Below, piece after piece: positions 37,863-50,665 of a stretch of 64,000 nt of DNA. The translations under genes were made by a program, and so were the position numbers. The DNA comes from Artemisia argyi (Eukaryota; Streptophyta; Magnoliopsida; Asterales; Asteraceae). Position 1 is the stretch's first letter; the number at the start of each line of letters is the position of its first letter. A model generated the notes under the pieces. The model saw only the letters and a program-made list of their open reading frames with translations. It did no database searches and was not told the DNA's origin. The stretch covers positions 168,254,090 through 168,318,089 of the forward strand of contig CM060687.1 of NCBI GenBank assembly GCA_030686995.1, read 5' to 3'.

Positions 37863-37940
37863 GGTGTTTTTGGTGTGTGAAAATAGAGAGAAATGGTTTG
37901 TGTGTAAGTTGTGTTTGTTATGTACAAGGTGATGATGTGT

Positions 37941-37951
37941 GTGTATATATA
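37941..37951 (-). promoter_or_regulatory. Probable TATA box of PIRL
   Basis: An ATATATATAC-type tract about 80-90 bp upstream of the chosen start codon, placed correctly for minus-strand transcription. Confidence 0.4.
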
Positions 37952-37997
37952 TTATGATCTTGAGTTGACCATGATAAGAGTTACATGGCATGTTCAA

Positions 37998-38286
37998 AAT
38001 GATACAATTTATTAGTACAATTATAGTCGCAATATATTTATATTAATTTATAAAACATTTGACACTATTCGATAATTAGTAAGACTTAAAAATTCACTCT
38101 TAAACTTGCTTGTTATTGAAAGATATCAATACTTATAACCTCAAAACTTGTAACCGTCATATTAATGATCAAATAAGTTATTTAATGAGAAAAAAATGTG
38201 TAACCACCGTATCAATACTTGTAACATATAAATTGAAAAAAAAAAAGGTTATTGATATACATTAAATGTCAGTTATAAAATCATAA

Positions 38287-38290
<4 letters not shown>
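37998..38290. other. Upstream flank of PIRL, non-coding
   Basis: AT-rich, no ORF or repeat recognised. Confidence 0.4.

Positions 38291-38329
<39 letters not shown>
38291..38329. repeat. Poly-A tract
   Basis: About 38 consecutive A. No retroelement could be attached to it. Confidence 0.9.
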
Positions 38330-38331
<2 letters not shown>

Positions 38332-38461
38332 ATAGTTTATGAAAGAATAAAAAAAAAACTACAACACAAACTAATCATACTTCACACACAATAGATTCAG
38401 TCATCTTAGGCTTGGATGGAGCAATCTCTTTCTGATTATCTGCTTATTTGAGCCGGAATGA

Positions 38462-38526
38462 CATTTGTTCGCCGCAAAATATAGTTACAGGGTATCCGTC
38501 GCTGCATTACGCGGGTACCCTGCTAG
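38462..38526 (+). mobile_element. Helitron 3' end (orphan)
   Basis: A stem-loop (GGGTATCCG...GCGGGTACCC) is followed within a few bases by CTAG and then T, the 3'-terminal layout of Helitrons (hairpin, CTRR, insertion before T). It is strongly similar to the end of the Helitron at 44250-44624. No 5' TC terminus was found upstream, so it may be truncated or its start may have diverged. Confidence 0.65.
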
Positions 38527-38529
38527 TTT

Positions 38530-39481
38530 TTCTTAATGTTAACCAAGTTTCCATCTTATTCTTGTCTTTTGAACTTATTATAAGAAGTTCTATACTAACT
38601 TTTGATATTGTTGTAATGTTAATATTGTGTGTGACAAGCAATGCATTACTAGTTACATATGTTAACGAGTGATTTCGACTGTATGAAATCGGCGACGGAC
38701 ATCTCATCAAGTATTTGACACCGTTCGTAGGTTGCGTTAATATACTTAAATCCTACTCCATTGTTTGATACATTTTGCATGTCAATCTCTAAATTTAGAT
38801 GTTATAACATTAGAGCAAAAATGAGACTTGAGTTACTAAGTGGATTGACAAGTTTGAACAATTCATGTGAAATAATGATCAAATCTAAATTAAAAGATAA
38901 AATAAATTTAAAAGCAACCAATGGCTATGTCAGCCCATTGGATAAGAACTAAGAAGAATTAGAAGCACTGAAAGTCTTTAGTCGGCATTTTTATTCTTTG
39001 CATAGTAGTACTAAAATAATATTCATACGACGTTTACAAGATATTATATTTTAAGTGAAACTGTTTGATTATATATTAGTTTGAAATTTTTTTTATTAAA
39101 ATATACAAAAGATACTTATAATACACAACTTTCTAATCATGTAATGAGAAAATCAATATTCAAAGGTTATAGAAAGTCTTAAATGTTTGTAAACAACAAA
39201 ACTGATGTCTATTAATAGTACAGCATGTAATTTGTCACGTACTGAGCATTTTGTGATAACTACAAAAGTATGGAGGTTCAACCAAGAGTCATGGAACACA
39301 TACTAAAACAATGTTCTTACTACCAAATTCGAATAAAACTCCATGAAATAACCGTTTGAAAATTATTTATGAACCTAAGACTCTAAGTGAGCAGGTGTAC
39401 AAATTTTTTTTACAATATAAAGTAGATAAAAGTAAACTAAAAGATACAATTTTATTAAAACCACTAAACCAATTAGGAAGA

Positions 39482-39526
<45 letters not shown>

Positions 39527-41485
39527 TATTGGTGGACTAACTAAACATGACATGTATTTATGTGATATAAAATTTTAGGACCACTCATTTTGAAGAAATC
39601 ACGATTTTTAATGAAAATCTATACTAAGCGGCAAACATCCATCTGTTTCCCGTAAACCTCGAGAACCCTCTAGGTCCGCCCCTGATGTCGATGGTATGAC
39701 AAAACACAACACAAAAGAGGAAAAAAACATATCATCCACATTTTATAAAATGAATGTACAAGTGTACAACACATGCATTTCTTTTCCGCAATCAACTTTT
39801 TATTGTCTATTTTGTTTTCATAACTTAGCAGCCTTAGCTATCTAAGGCAGGTAGGCAAGTGCTAGTTTTTTCATCCGACACCCAGCGTCATCTCAGCTTT
39901 TTCTCTCCTCTCATTTCTCCACCTCACTTATCATTTAGTAGTCAAGGTCACCTCTAACTTCACATTTCATTAAATACCCACTTTATACAAATATACACAA
40001 CTAAATACCCCACACACACTTACACACAAATAAAAAATAATAAATGGGGCCTTTTTTTTTCTTTTTCATTTGATGATCAGACCACCAAAAGTTACCTTGG
40101 ATTGTGTGTGTTTAGTGAAGCAAATGGTGGAGGGCAAGGAGAATCATGCGTGAGTGGAGCAAATACCTAGTAGCCTAAAAGCTTTTTACAATGACAACTT
40201 TTTAATAAATGAAACGCTTATTTTCATGATGGATTATTGTCAAACTTATACAAATAGCGATGTTCGATGTATCTTCAACGATGTAACTAATGCCAAATCG
40301 ATGTACTTTCAAGTTTCAACGGATGTAACTAATGCCAAATCAACCTAATCCCGTACGCTAAACAGCTATAACCTTACACACTAATGGACCAACATGAGTT
40401 GATTTTAGGGTTTACTTTCGGTACACTTGTATTGTCTCTTTCATCTTTATCAATAGTTATTGGCATTTCATATGTCTTACGCGTGCAAGTAAAGATGGAA
40501 GAATTTAAAGATGAAATATGAGGAAAGCGAATCTCAGTAATAGATAAACTGGGACAATATAAGTTATCTATCATGAGAATGCTGAATGCACACTACAAAG
40601 AAGCTTTCGAGTAATTCTCACATAATATTGTCAATAGAGGTGACTGGGTCGGTTCGGCTCAAATTTTGATTAAAACCAAAATCGAACCCAAAATGTTTGG
40701 TTTTTGCTTTTTAGAAATCGCCGGTTTCAGTTTTCTCTAGGTTAGGTTTTTGTTTTTTACATGGAGACGCAACAAATGCATATAAACACGATTTTATTGG
40801 ATTTTTTCTTGGTTTAGAACTTGTAATTCCAGCAAGCACAATTTCTACCAAGTTACTTACAAGTGGGATAATGCAGGTTGGGTCTATTTTTGCGTGTCAA
40901 ACAAGCTTAGATTTGCATACTTCTTTTTAATTGTTTTCTTCAAAAAATAGATCATCAGCGAAATAACATTTTTATAACCATAGTTATCAATGAAAAATTT
41001 AAAACATTAAACAAAAGTGTTTTGGGTTAACACGCCATATTGATTCATCCTGTTTTAACCCATACAAAAATACCAATTTTGACCCATCACTCAACTCAAC
41101 TAATAGCAGTTAAGAAAATTCCGGCATCACATACTCACATAGTCTTAACATGCAGAAAAGACAACATCAATGATTCTTTAAAACTGAAATGAATATTAAC
41201 GTCAAAATTCACAGTAGCAAACGCTATGAATTTCACAAAGAAAAACAGTAAGTAACTTGTACACAAGGTGCTTTTTCTAACTGTAAATGTTTTCACAATA
41301 TTCTGTGCATATGGTACAATATGCCAAACGTTCATCCTGTCTCATTTACCAAATTGTCCTACATTATTTACAGCGAAAGGGAACTAAATCTAAAATCACA
41401 AGTATGACCAAATAGGATTAAATGGTTCAAAATAGAGTGCCGAGACATACAGTCCAAAGATGTAGATCGCAGGCATGGCAAGCTT
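38530..41485. other. Intergenic, no gene seen
   Basis: AT-rich, with a ~37-T run at 39487-39523, a pair of ~25-bp direct repeats at about 40280-40345 (GTAACTAATGCCAAATC) and a GGTTCGG/AACCAAA-rich MITE-like remnant near 40645-40760. Short ORFs show no conserved look. Confidence 0.4.
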
Positions 41486-42669
41486 TTACATCACAATGCA
41501 CTTATCCTTATCCTTCGCTGCTTTTTGTTCCTGCCTAGATGATGAAGACGAGTTCTTCGGCCTTGCGGGATGCACATTCTGTCGAATGCCAATCAAATCA
41601 TTAGACTTGTGTATATTACTAAAGTTACTATCTTGCTGGGTGTAATCAAATCGATTAAAATCCATATCGACAAATACAATGATAGATTATCTTTGTTTGT
41701 ACCTGTATACCTTAATGATGTTTTTCTATTGGGTTTATTTAACAATAGTATCAATCTATATCTATATGTTGGCATATTGCGAGATAAATTTCACCATGAT
41801 ATGTGGCAACCCGTATTAAAAACACTAGATGCCTTGATGGCTCCTTTTTTATCTCAACAAGATTTTAGTATATATACATATATGTATCCTTCACATTTCC
41901 AAATAGACGACTAAGATTAAAAAATAAAAGCCCACAAAATTGATAGCTTACTTGGGGACCCACAACAAGCCCAGAACGTGAAGTGGTAGGCGACTGTGGC
42001 AAAACGCGCTGTGGCTGCTGCTGCTGTTGTTGTTGTTGCTCAAACTCTTGTTGCTGTAGTTCTATCGCCAATTGCAGATCAGCACTGTCATACAACAGCA
42101 TACATTAAACTTTCTTAGATGCAATTTCTAATATATCAAATAAGAATATATACAAAACAGCCTAGTGCAGATTGGCTTATTTTCAATTGAATGGCTTTGT
42201 AAAAAGACAGAAAATTACTTGAAACTAGCGTCTGCATTGTCCATTTTGGCAATATAATCCTGTAACACGAAAACTAAAGTAAGATGCACGAACTAAAGTA
42301 AAAATGCATAGTTCATTTGTTTTATTAAACACACAAGTATATTTAGTTAAGAGAAGCAACGTACAGCTGTATCAGCCATCGCATTCTGCTGATCCCATGA
42401 GCGTGTGTCATGATTTTCTGGGTTAAATTTCTTAAAATTGTTATTCACGAACACTGTATCACCATTCACCTGGAATCACATTATGCATTAACCAGTTAAG
42501 ATTAATAATAAAATGCATAAACGCCTAAATAGTATCCTGCTAAATTTCTATTCATCAAATGGCACTTATGCATGATTCATGCAGCTAATATTACATATTT
42601 ACATCCATTTATCTAGAAAATAAAACCCTACTATACAAGATGTTACTCAGCTAGAGGTTTACTCGAACG

Positions 42670-42711
<42 letters not shown>

Positions 42712-45700
42712 ATGAAAAGACATTACCTCATTTAGCTTTTCCCATACCAAATCAGGTTGATTTAAGTAACCTTGATCCGTAGCTAAAATATATAGCTCAC
42801 CTTCAAACTGAAAATTCCGTGTTTAGAAAACGTACAGAAGAACAAGATTTTGACAATCGAGTCTAAAACACAAATGAAAGATAAGCTACAAACTGTGCAC
42901 AGGAACCAACCTTGAACATCGTATTGAAGTGATTATTACGGAAAAACACACAAAGTTCACGTTCTTTTAAACCCTCTTGCAAGGAAAACAGTCTGCAAAT
43001 ATTGAAACAGAAAAGGGAAAGAGAGCCCTCCTAGTAAGCAAGAGAAATCATAATAGTCTTTTAAGAGACAAAAATACAAAAGAGCTCAACGGATGAGCAA
43101 AACATACCCATATATAGTCAACTGGCTGGCACTGCTTTTCAGAAAATCTCTGATCAGTTCCCCTAGATGGAAATACAAGGCACGTTAAGCAATTGCTTTG
43201 AGGAGTTTTATTAAACAGAAATCACACAAATCGAAACAGATTTGTTCTACATATTTTAATACATTTATACCTTGTCTAACATTGGTTTCATCTTTGGGAC
43301 TTGTATCATCAGTACTGGTAGAATCCTTGTCCACTTTTTCTGACATGACAGCCTCGCCTTTATTTCTTGATGTGCTTGTTTCCGATATGCATTTCTCTCC
43401 GGAAACAAGTTCATTCCCATCAGCAGTTGAAACTAAAGAATCAGATTCGGTAATAGTTTGTGGCATGTCTTTCGATGATTCTAAAACCACATCAGGTGCA
43501 GATGCGGATGATTCAGCTGATGTCTTTACATCAGTATCAATCTTTTGTATTTCATTTAAATCGCCATTCGGAGTTAACTGGTCAGCAGAAGGTGAAGAAC
43601 CTGATCCAGACAAAATATGTGAGATATTTTCTGTTGTTGTCAGTACTTCAGTGCTAGTTTTCTCACTTCCATCTTTACTTTCATGCTTATCTGATACACT
43701 AGTATTCATTTGACCATTATGGCCTTCCTTGTCAGCTTCCAAAGATGAAGAAACGTCATGGCTTTCCTCGTCAGCTTCAAATGTTATCAAATCATCAGTG
43801 TGATTGTTCACTGGACGACTATTATCACCATTTGAAACTGTAGATGGGGTTTCCTTAGGTGCACCGACAACATTTATATCATTTTCTGAAGTTGGATCAT
43901 CAGTATTTGATAGTTTCAAACTTCTCAATAGCTCTGTTTCCTCTAAAAGATCTTTGCTTTCTACTTGTTCACCAGTGACCGGGGCTTCTGAGCTTTCTTT
44001 TGTCGAGGCAACAGAGTCGACACAATCTTCTTCTGGATTCTTCTCAGAAACACTTGCCATGTATTGAGTTTCAAGAGCAACAAGTTCTCCCATCAACGTA
44101 TTGTACGACTTTGAGCCAATTGCTTTTGAAGTATCCAAATCCTGACACCAATACACAGACAAGTTAAATATCACAAAACATCATTTAGCACACCCTGGAG
44201 GGACTAAAAGTACTTTTGATTGATGTTAAACAAATTCCTATTGCATATATCTATACTACATTATAAAGCATTTGAGACTTACTACAAAAGGAAGTCTTAA
44301 AATTTTAAGACAAAAAACATTACTATTAAAGGAAAAGTAGAAAATTAATGTAAAATATAACTATTTAAGTCTAATTTAAACCATATGTAACCCCCCTGCA
44401 ATAATTTTACATTTTAATGAAAGTGTTCATAAGAAAAACTCACTATTAACCATCAATTTAATGCTAATATTTGAAAAATAGACGTTCTACTTTTGAAAAA
44501 CATATTTCTAATACTTTATACTATTTGGAACATGCTAGATAAGGAAATTTAAAATGAAAAACATTTGCTCGCCACAAAATAGTCACCGGGTACCCGCCGC
44601 CGCATTGCGCGGGTACCCTTCTAGTAGCTTTATAAGGCTATAAGATCATACCTGTGGATCAACGATCCAGCCATGATACAGTGGAATGTCTAATAAATCA
44701 AATATTGCACATTCCCTCGTGAACTCAAAATCATCGATTCTGCAAATGCTCGAATAATTGTATATTGTTAATTTGGGCTATGAAGAAGCAAATATAGCAA
44801 CAACAAAGAAAACTTAAGCATCGTCCTGCCTAACCCATACAAAAAACACAAATGCATGCATCTGTATGCAACTTTGCATAGAGAGATGAACAAGAAACAA
44901 AAATATATGTACCTCGTAAATTTAATGTTCACGTCAATGCCAGTTGCAAGACGAGGAAGTAAATCAATTGCATCAGCTATATTCTGTTGTTGGTTTTCAA
45001 CATACTCCGCACTTTTATTCTGCAACAATAAAAAAATAAATTAAAGCAAGAACAAACAGATACAGCATTCCGTTTAACTTGCAGTTAGCTGGAAAAGCTT
45101 GTAATACAGTGAAAGTCAATTAGAAAGGAAAGTGGCTTCTTTAACGAAGAGCTCTCTTTTCTGCTAGTTTCACCTTAGCAACAAATAATATGCTTATAAA
45201 AAAATAAAAGTGCAATTACTTCAACATTACTGTTTGAGTCGATTAAACGCTCCGCCACAAGTGAAAGCAGTTTCTCCTGCGACACTTCAGCTACTTCCGA
45301 GCTCAGACTCAAATTGTTTCTCAGCAAGAGTATGTTACCTAACATGATTGCAAAATTCAATGGTCAGAATGCAGATTTTGTCTCTAAGTTCCACCAGGTT
45401 AACAAAAACACATAAGATAAATTGAACAGACGAAAGCTAGTTACTCCATCTATTCCAGTTTATGAAACTAACTAGTCACAGTTACAAACTATGTTTTCAT
45501 TTATGTGATCCTTAATAACGATCAGAACAAATTAACTACTCCCTCCGTCCCAAAATGTCTACTTTCAAAATGCAAGTTTGCACCAAAATCATCTTTACCT
45601 CTTGAAAACGTTTTGAATGGTTGAAATTTGATTTGTGTACACATATTCTGGAAACCAAAAAAGAAAGGTGGACATTTGATTTGGGATGGAGGGAGTATTG

Positions 45701-46535
45701 GCAATGCATGTGTTCACGATATTATAAAAATCAACAATAGCTTTTCAGTCAAACGCCTAAAAATCGAATAGTCGCATATCATATCGAAATTAAGTACTGA
45801 TTAGCAAGAAATCAAGAGTTTGAAGGCAGATAACACCATTAACTTAAACTCATAATCACATATCCTAATTCTAAACACATACCTTATGTCAGATCTAATT
45901 ATGTCAAGCAATAGAACCATAACTGGTCATTTTCTAATTAAAGCACATAAACAATCAATTTCAGCACAATCACAAACTCCAAAATGAGTTTAACAGATGA
46001 CTACAAATATCCAAAATTAAGTAATTAGCAACGAACTTGGCATTAACTTATAGAATAAGCGAAATAAGATGAGGGAAGGAAGGTTGAGACGGGTTTTTGA
46101 ACAGGGACTACAAGAGACAGCGCCAGTTAGGAGAGTGGAATCGCTATTGACGGCTTTAGGAGAAAGTGTACACCAAAACTTAGGTGAGAGGATATACTAA
46201 AGCTAAGCTAGTTAGACCTGAGCTTCTCTTGTCCGAGGGCATGACTTCTGATAGGAACACATGGAGATCTAGAATTCGGATAGATGATTAGAGGGTCTAA
46301 GTGGCTTTTACTAGTTTTTTTTTAGGCTCCCTAGGTGATTTTAGCAACCTCTCATGTACATATTTTCCCCTATGTTTTCGGTATAGAGATCCATAGCTAG
46401 TTGCTTCTAGGCGTTCTACGCGATGCTATTCACCCAAGTGTACATATGGCCCCAGCGTTTAGGCATAGAGATTCATAGCTAGTTTTACTCTAGGGTTCAG
46501 ACTATCTTAGTAGCCTATGAGTATATGTTTGCACC

Positions 46536-46573
<38 letters not shown>

Positions 46574-47403
46574 AACAACAATTTTTACAACCTACACCAC
46601 CTATCTCACATGTCTCCAACGAGACTTGAACCCAGAACCTCTAGGTTGATGGGCCACTCACATACCACTGGTAGATATCCATAGCTGTATATACCTACAT
46701 ATTATGCCGCATCCTTCATTACAAAGAATACTATATGGTCATACGCCAATATTTTATTGTATTCATACATAAGTTTATGCTTTTGTGCTTGTATGCATTT
46801 TTACTAATATATGCTAATGCTTCTAGTCCTCTCTCTCTCACACAAAAGCACACACAAATTACATATGCTAGATTTTTTTCTCAAACATACACCTAGACAC
46901 TCTCGTCACATAGCGGCATGATGCGTGACTGCCTACGCCCTACGTCCCCATACCTGCTCTGGCAGAATTAGGCATTGTTCAGTTGTTTTCCATTAACTAA
47001 AGCTCCTAATCACATCAATTCAGACCTAATTACATCACACAATTATGCCGCATCCTCCAAAACTATATACGCTCATACGCCTATCGTACCCCTACATCAT
47101 TTCTGTACGCGTTTTTACTAATATATGCTTCTAGTCCTATCTCTCTATCTCTTTCACACACACACACATAACGCTCCTAACTAACTAACCAACGCTCCTA
47201 ATCACATCAATTCAGACCTAATTACATCACGCAATTAAACCGCATCCTCCAAAACTATATACCCTCATACGCCTATCGTACCCCTACATCACAGTATTCG
47301 TAAACCGAACATCAACCGAAACCTAATTACGTAACGCAATCAAATCACATCCTAATCAACACATAAACAATCAATTTCATCAAATAATCAACAATTAAAT
47401 AAT

Positions 47404-47447
<44 letters not shown>

Positions 47448-47638
47448 CTAGAAAAGAAATAATTACAAATAGCGAGTAAAGGACAAGGTCCATTGTCGTT
47501 TTGAAGTATAATCGGTGTCGTTCTGCCGAAAAACTGGATCAATTTCGTTTTATGCATCATTTCTTTCACCGTCATCGGCGTTGAATCGGATTCCTGTTGT
47601 TTATTATTCTGTTGTTCTTCTGATGATGACGTCATCAT
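41486..47638 (-). CDS. MINDY-type deubiquitinase (DUF544/MINDY_DUB), complete
   Basis: Cysteine protease that trims Lys48-linked polyubiquitin. Twelve exons, GT-AG, phases consistent: 47638-47467, 45338-45220, 45019-44913, 44739-44652, 44141-43271, 43162-43108, 42992-42911, 42807-42727, 42469-42365, 42259-42219, 42084-41952, 41578-41486; about 648 residues. Catalytic centre: Gln46 and Cys52 in LQNDNGPCPLLAIC, His492 in FRNNHFNTMF. Also family-typical LYHGWIVDPQ. Exon 5 inserts about 290 acidic, Ser/Thr-rich residues between the nucleophile and the His, an addition plant members tend to show. Near the end, ADLQLAIELQQQEFEQQ resembles a ubiquitin-interacting helix. The last residues CIVM fit a CaaX prenylation box, suggesting membrane attachment. 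Start: first of two adjacent Met codons. Introns host a Helitron, a MITE and a SINE. Confidence 0.93.
42671..42708. repeat. Poly-A tract in a MINDY intron
   Basis: About 38 A (U-run in the transcript), 18 bp beyond the donor of the exon at 42807-42727. Likely length-variable. Confidence 0.9.
44250..44624 (+). mobile_element. Non-autonomous Helitron (375 bp) in a MINDY intron
   Basis: Begins TCTATACTACATTATAAAGC after an A and ends with a perfect-stem hairpin (GGGTACCCGC / GCGGGTACCC), then TT and CTAG, followed by T. These are the TC...hairpin-CTRR ends and A/T insertion site of Helitrons. It has no ORF and lies wholly in the intron between the exons at 44739-44652 and 44141-43271. Confidence 0.88.
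45539..45695. mobile_element. Stowaway-like (Tc1/mariner) MITE in MINDY intron 1
   Basis: Terminal repeats CTCCCTCCGTCCC / GGGATGGAGGGAG with TA at both outer borders (45537-45538, 45696-45697), 157 bp and non-coding. This is the classical CTCCCTCC-ended Stowaway pattern. Confidence 0.9.
46541..46690 (-). repeat. tRNA-derived SINE in MINDY intron 1
   Basis: On the minus strand, ACCAGTGGTATGTGAGTGG (A-box region) and GGTTCTGGGTTCAAGTCTC (B-box region) precede about 60 bp of body and a ~32-nt A tail (T-run at 46541-46572). This is the Pol III promoter plus tail layout of plant SINEs. Target duplications not resolved. Confidence 0.65.
47001..47292. repeat. Two ~98-bp direct repeats in MINDY intron 1
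   Basis: Copies at about 47001-47099 and 47194-47292 share CTCCTAATCACATCAATTCA, GCATCCTCCAAAACTATATA and ACGCCTATCGTACCCCTACA. A weaker third trace occurs near 46700. Between them is a CA/CT-rich stretch. Confidence 0.75.
47409..47444. repeat. Poly-A tract beside MINDY exon 1
   Basis: About 36 A only ~22 bp from the exon-1 donor (47466). In the transcript it is a long U-run just inside intron 1, which may influence donor use. Confidence 0.9.
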
Positions 47639-47740
47639 TTTTATAGTTTGTTAGTTTGTTAGAGAGTTTGTTTTGTGTGTGTGTTTTTAGTGTGTGTGTG
47701 AATATGGAAAAGAGAATCTGGTGATCGGGTGATTTGTGAA

Positions 47741-47751
47741 TTTTATATAAA
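47741..47751 (-). promoter_or_regulatory. Probable TATA box of MINDY
   Basis: TTATATAAAA reads as a TATA box on the minus strand about 105 bp upstream of the start codon. Confidence 0.5.
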
Positions 47752-49388
47752 AGGGATGGATGGAAGATTGGAAGGAATGAAGGAAGGAGGGAGAAATTTT
47801 TAATTTTGCTTAACTTGTCATTGTGTATCAAGTTATCTACCCCTTTAAGTTTCAAACTTTTCATATTTCAGCATTATAGACCACGGACATAACTGAAATT
47901 AGAAATCGGATCGAACCGAAATTGAACGGATCGGACCGGACCAAACATATTTTGATCTAGTCCTCGGTCCAGTTCGGTTCTGTCTTATGCAGAACCGACT
48001 ATTATGTTTTGTTGGACCGGACCGAACCGACACGGACACCGAGCATTTTGATCAGGTCTTCGATCCGGACTTTTGGACCAGTTCGATATTTTATTTTGGT
48101 GAGATTGTGTGTTGCTGTTGTTGTGTATTGGGGTTATGTTTGGTTGACACGTGTAAGCATACAATTAGATTAAAAAAAAATCGGTAAATAGTATGTTGAT
48201 CGGCTTACATTTTGTCTCAGTAAAAAAAAAATTGCATATGAAAGATGATACTGATTTTGTTTTGCCTACTCATGAGAGTAAGATTATGCATTGGATTTAC
48301 AAAGTACTTTTATCAAAAACGAGCTAACCTATGTGGATGATGATCGTCTCTAAGTTGCAACATACAAGAATTGAATTTGAATAATGACTAAAAAGCATAA
48401 GTTTAAGCTACTAAGATATTATGGTATCAGGATGATAATGAGTAAGATACTCATTATTTTTTATGTGGATGTCGGATTGGTTATCTTGAGATTTAGAAAG
48501 ACACGACTACTCGTCATCTGTAAAGTAGTCTGTCAACAAAGTTATAAAACGTCGAGTTATGGGAATTATAAATTTTAGATATCAAGACCCGGTTGAGAAA
48601 TTATATGAACTTTTAACTCACTTTGAATTTGAGATTCTCTGTAGGTCTATTTCTTTCACTGGACTTTCGAAAGACATTCGTAGTGAGTAATTTGCAATTT
48701 TTGATCTTGAATTAGAAGATATATAACTAGAAGTGTACAATTGAAAAAGAGGTGGGCATTGTGGACCAAATTTGTAGTGGCATGTTTACTTGGGGGCTAA
48801 GATTGTATTGCCTCATTTACTTGCACTTTGCAATTTCAGTTTTGTATCTAGAATAAAAATCAATTTCTTAGAAAACAGTCGCAGGTTTTTTGGTAAATTG
48901 AGAAACCCCATTACGTGTAAAACTTTAAACCTATATGTGTAGAAGAAAGTTCCAGTTTCAATTGAATACTACTATATGCTTTTATGATAGAAAATACTCA
49001 AATAGGGTTCAGGTCACAAAGTAGTAACGAACAAAGTAGTAACAATTATAAAACGTGAACTATATTAAATATCATTAAATGTATCGAACTTTCATAAAGT
49101 GATCTAATAGGCACATTTTGATGTGTTGTCACGTTATAAATAGCGGCACGTGTCTGTTTTAATGGTATGACAATACATCAGAATGTTCATATCAAAAAGT
49201 TCATTGCATTTAATGATACTTTTTGTAGTTTACGTATTCAGGTAGAATTTTAAAAAAACTAGTTGCTATTTTGTGACGTAAACCTTAGAAAATAAAGAAT
49301 TTAAAACACCCCACAACAAAAATATATGATGTATAAAAGTTTGTTAGTTTAACATCAAGCACCTTTATTATAAAGTAATGCCAAATAT
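47752..49388. other. Intergenic; GGACCGAACCG-rich MITE-like remnant
   Basis: At 47900-48060 short GGACCG/AACCGA/CGGTTC blocks occur in both orientations, typical of a decayed foldback MITE, without recoverable ends. The remainder is AT-rich and without gene. Confidence 0.4.
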
Positions 49389-49397
49389 AAAAATAAA

Positions 49398-49539
49398 GGG
49401 AGGTGATTGGCACACTCTTAAATCTTATTGGGACACTCCATTGTACAAGTAGTTAAAGCATCTTACACTTAATGTACAACTGTCTGTTGCATACAGTGGA
49501 GTGTCCCAATAAATTTGAAGAGTGTGCGAATCATTTCCC
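49398..49539. mobile_element. Mutator-type MITE (142 bp)
   Basis: Long inverted ends, about 47 bp: GGGAGGTGATTGGCACACTC on the left and, reverse-complemented on the right, GGGAAATGATTCGCACACTC, with a shared inner TTATTGGGACACTCCA block. They are flanked by a 9-bp direct duplication AAAAATAAA (49389-49397, 49540-49548). Long terminal repeats plus a 9-bp duplication point to the Mutator superfamily. Confidence 0.85.
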
Positions 49540-49666
49540 AAAAATAAAAGTTAACTACTCCACGATTCTTCCCAGGTTGTAGAGGAGGGTGTCATTATGA
49601 CATAAACAGACTTTTCTCAAAGTCAAAATCTTATTTTATAATGTCTCTTTCTAGTTCTAAAGTTAT

Positions 49667-50665
49667 TGTTGGAAAAATGGTTTACAAAATGAGTTTTTGT
49701 AAAACTTTGGACATAATTTAATGTATGTATATGTTATATATATTTATGTTTCTTGGTGGCGTTTTGTTCTCCTCCAAGAGAGCTTCGTAACAAGCTAAAG
49801 TATGTCCAAAATAGAGCTAAGATGAATGAGATATCGTGTCTCAAAGTGAGGCACGTGAAACACAAAATTGGAAAAGTCCCACATCGCTCAAAACAAGAAG
49901 TGAATGCTTGTTTATAAGGAATAGTTGGTATTTGCTTCCAAATTCCTTTAGGTGAGCTATGCTCCCACTCCTACGCGCGCGCGCGCAGGGGGGGGGGGGT
50001 GCAGATTGTGGGATTTCTGGACCAAAATGAGTTCGAAGCTACTGAACTCATGCGCGACCTGCGGACACGAATGCAGCTCCGAAACCTCGCCTACGTGCGA
50101 AAGTTTTTGCTGCTAATTCGAGTCAGTTTTTGTAAATCTAATTTAGGAATAGATTTAGACTTTGTGAACAAGTTTTACAGAATATTTGTGTTAAGGAAAG
50201 AAGATATCAAATCGGTTTTATTAATTAACAGATTTGAGTATATCTTTTATTTTTAGCTGATACTTAGTCTTGTTGAACAAGATAGGGTTTCACTATAAAT
50301 ATAACCTATTCTCATTCGGTTTCATACACAGAAACGTACCTCTTTCACCAGAAAATTCCAGCAGTCTTTTCGATCAGAAGCACACAAGGTTTTCGTGATC
50401 TTTCAGGCAAGTAAGTCAAGTCCGGCTGTACAACAGCTTTGGACGTTGTACCCTGGGAAACAGACGACGAATCTGTTTTAAGGGAATCGTGTTTACACGA
50501 GCCTCGTTCCACGACTTTTACTGCTTTCTTTTATTTACGTTATATATAGTGTCTGTCTTCTGCTTCTACTCCATTCTGTCTGTATTTAATTTTCTGTTAT
50601 TTAATTTCTGTTATTTATTTATTATAATCTGATTTTATAAATAAAAGTGTTCACCGTTTCCCACA
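49667..50665 (+). mobile_element. Solo LTR (999 bp), Ty1/copia-like
   Basis: Begins TGTTGGAA and ends CCCACA, bounded by a perfect 5-bp duplication GTTAT (49662-49666, 50666-50670). There is no primer site, gag or pol, so it is an LTR left after recombination between the two LTRs of one element. Internally it holds an alternating (CG)n tract and a G12 run (49974-49999), and a promoter-like TATAAATATAACC at about 50294. Strand is inferred from TG..CA and the downstream promoter order. Copia assignment is tentative. Confidence 0.85.

Noticed and set aside
43198..43713. 171-codon plus-strand ORF
   Set aside because: It is the antisense of the acidic MINDY exon 5. Low-complexity coding on one strand opens the other.
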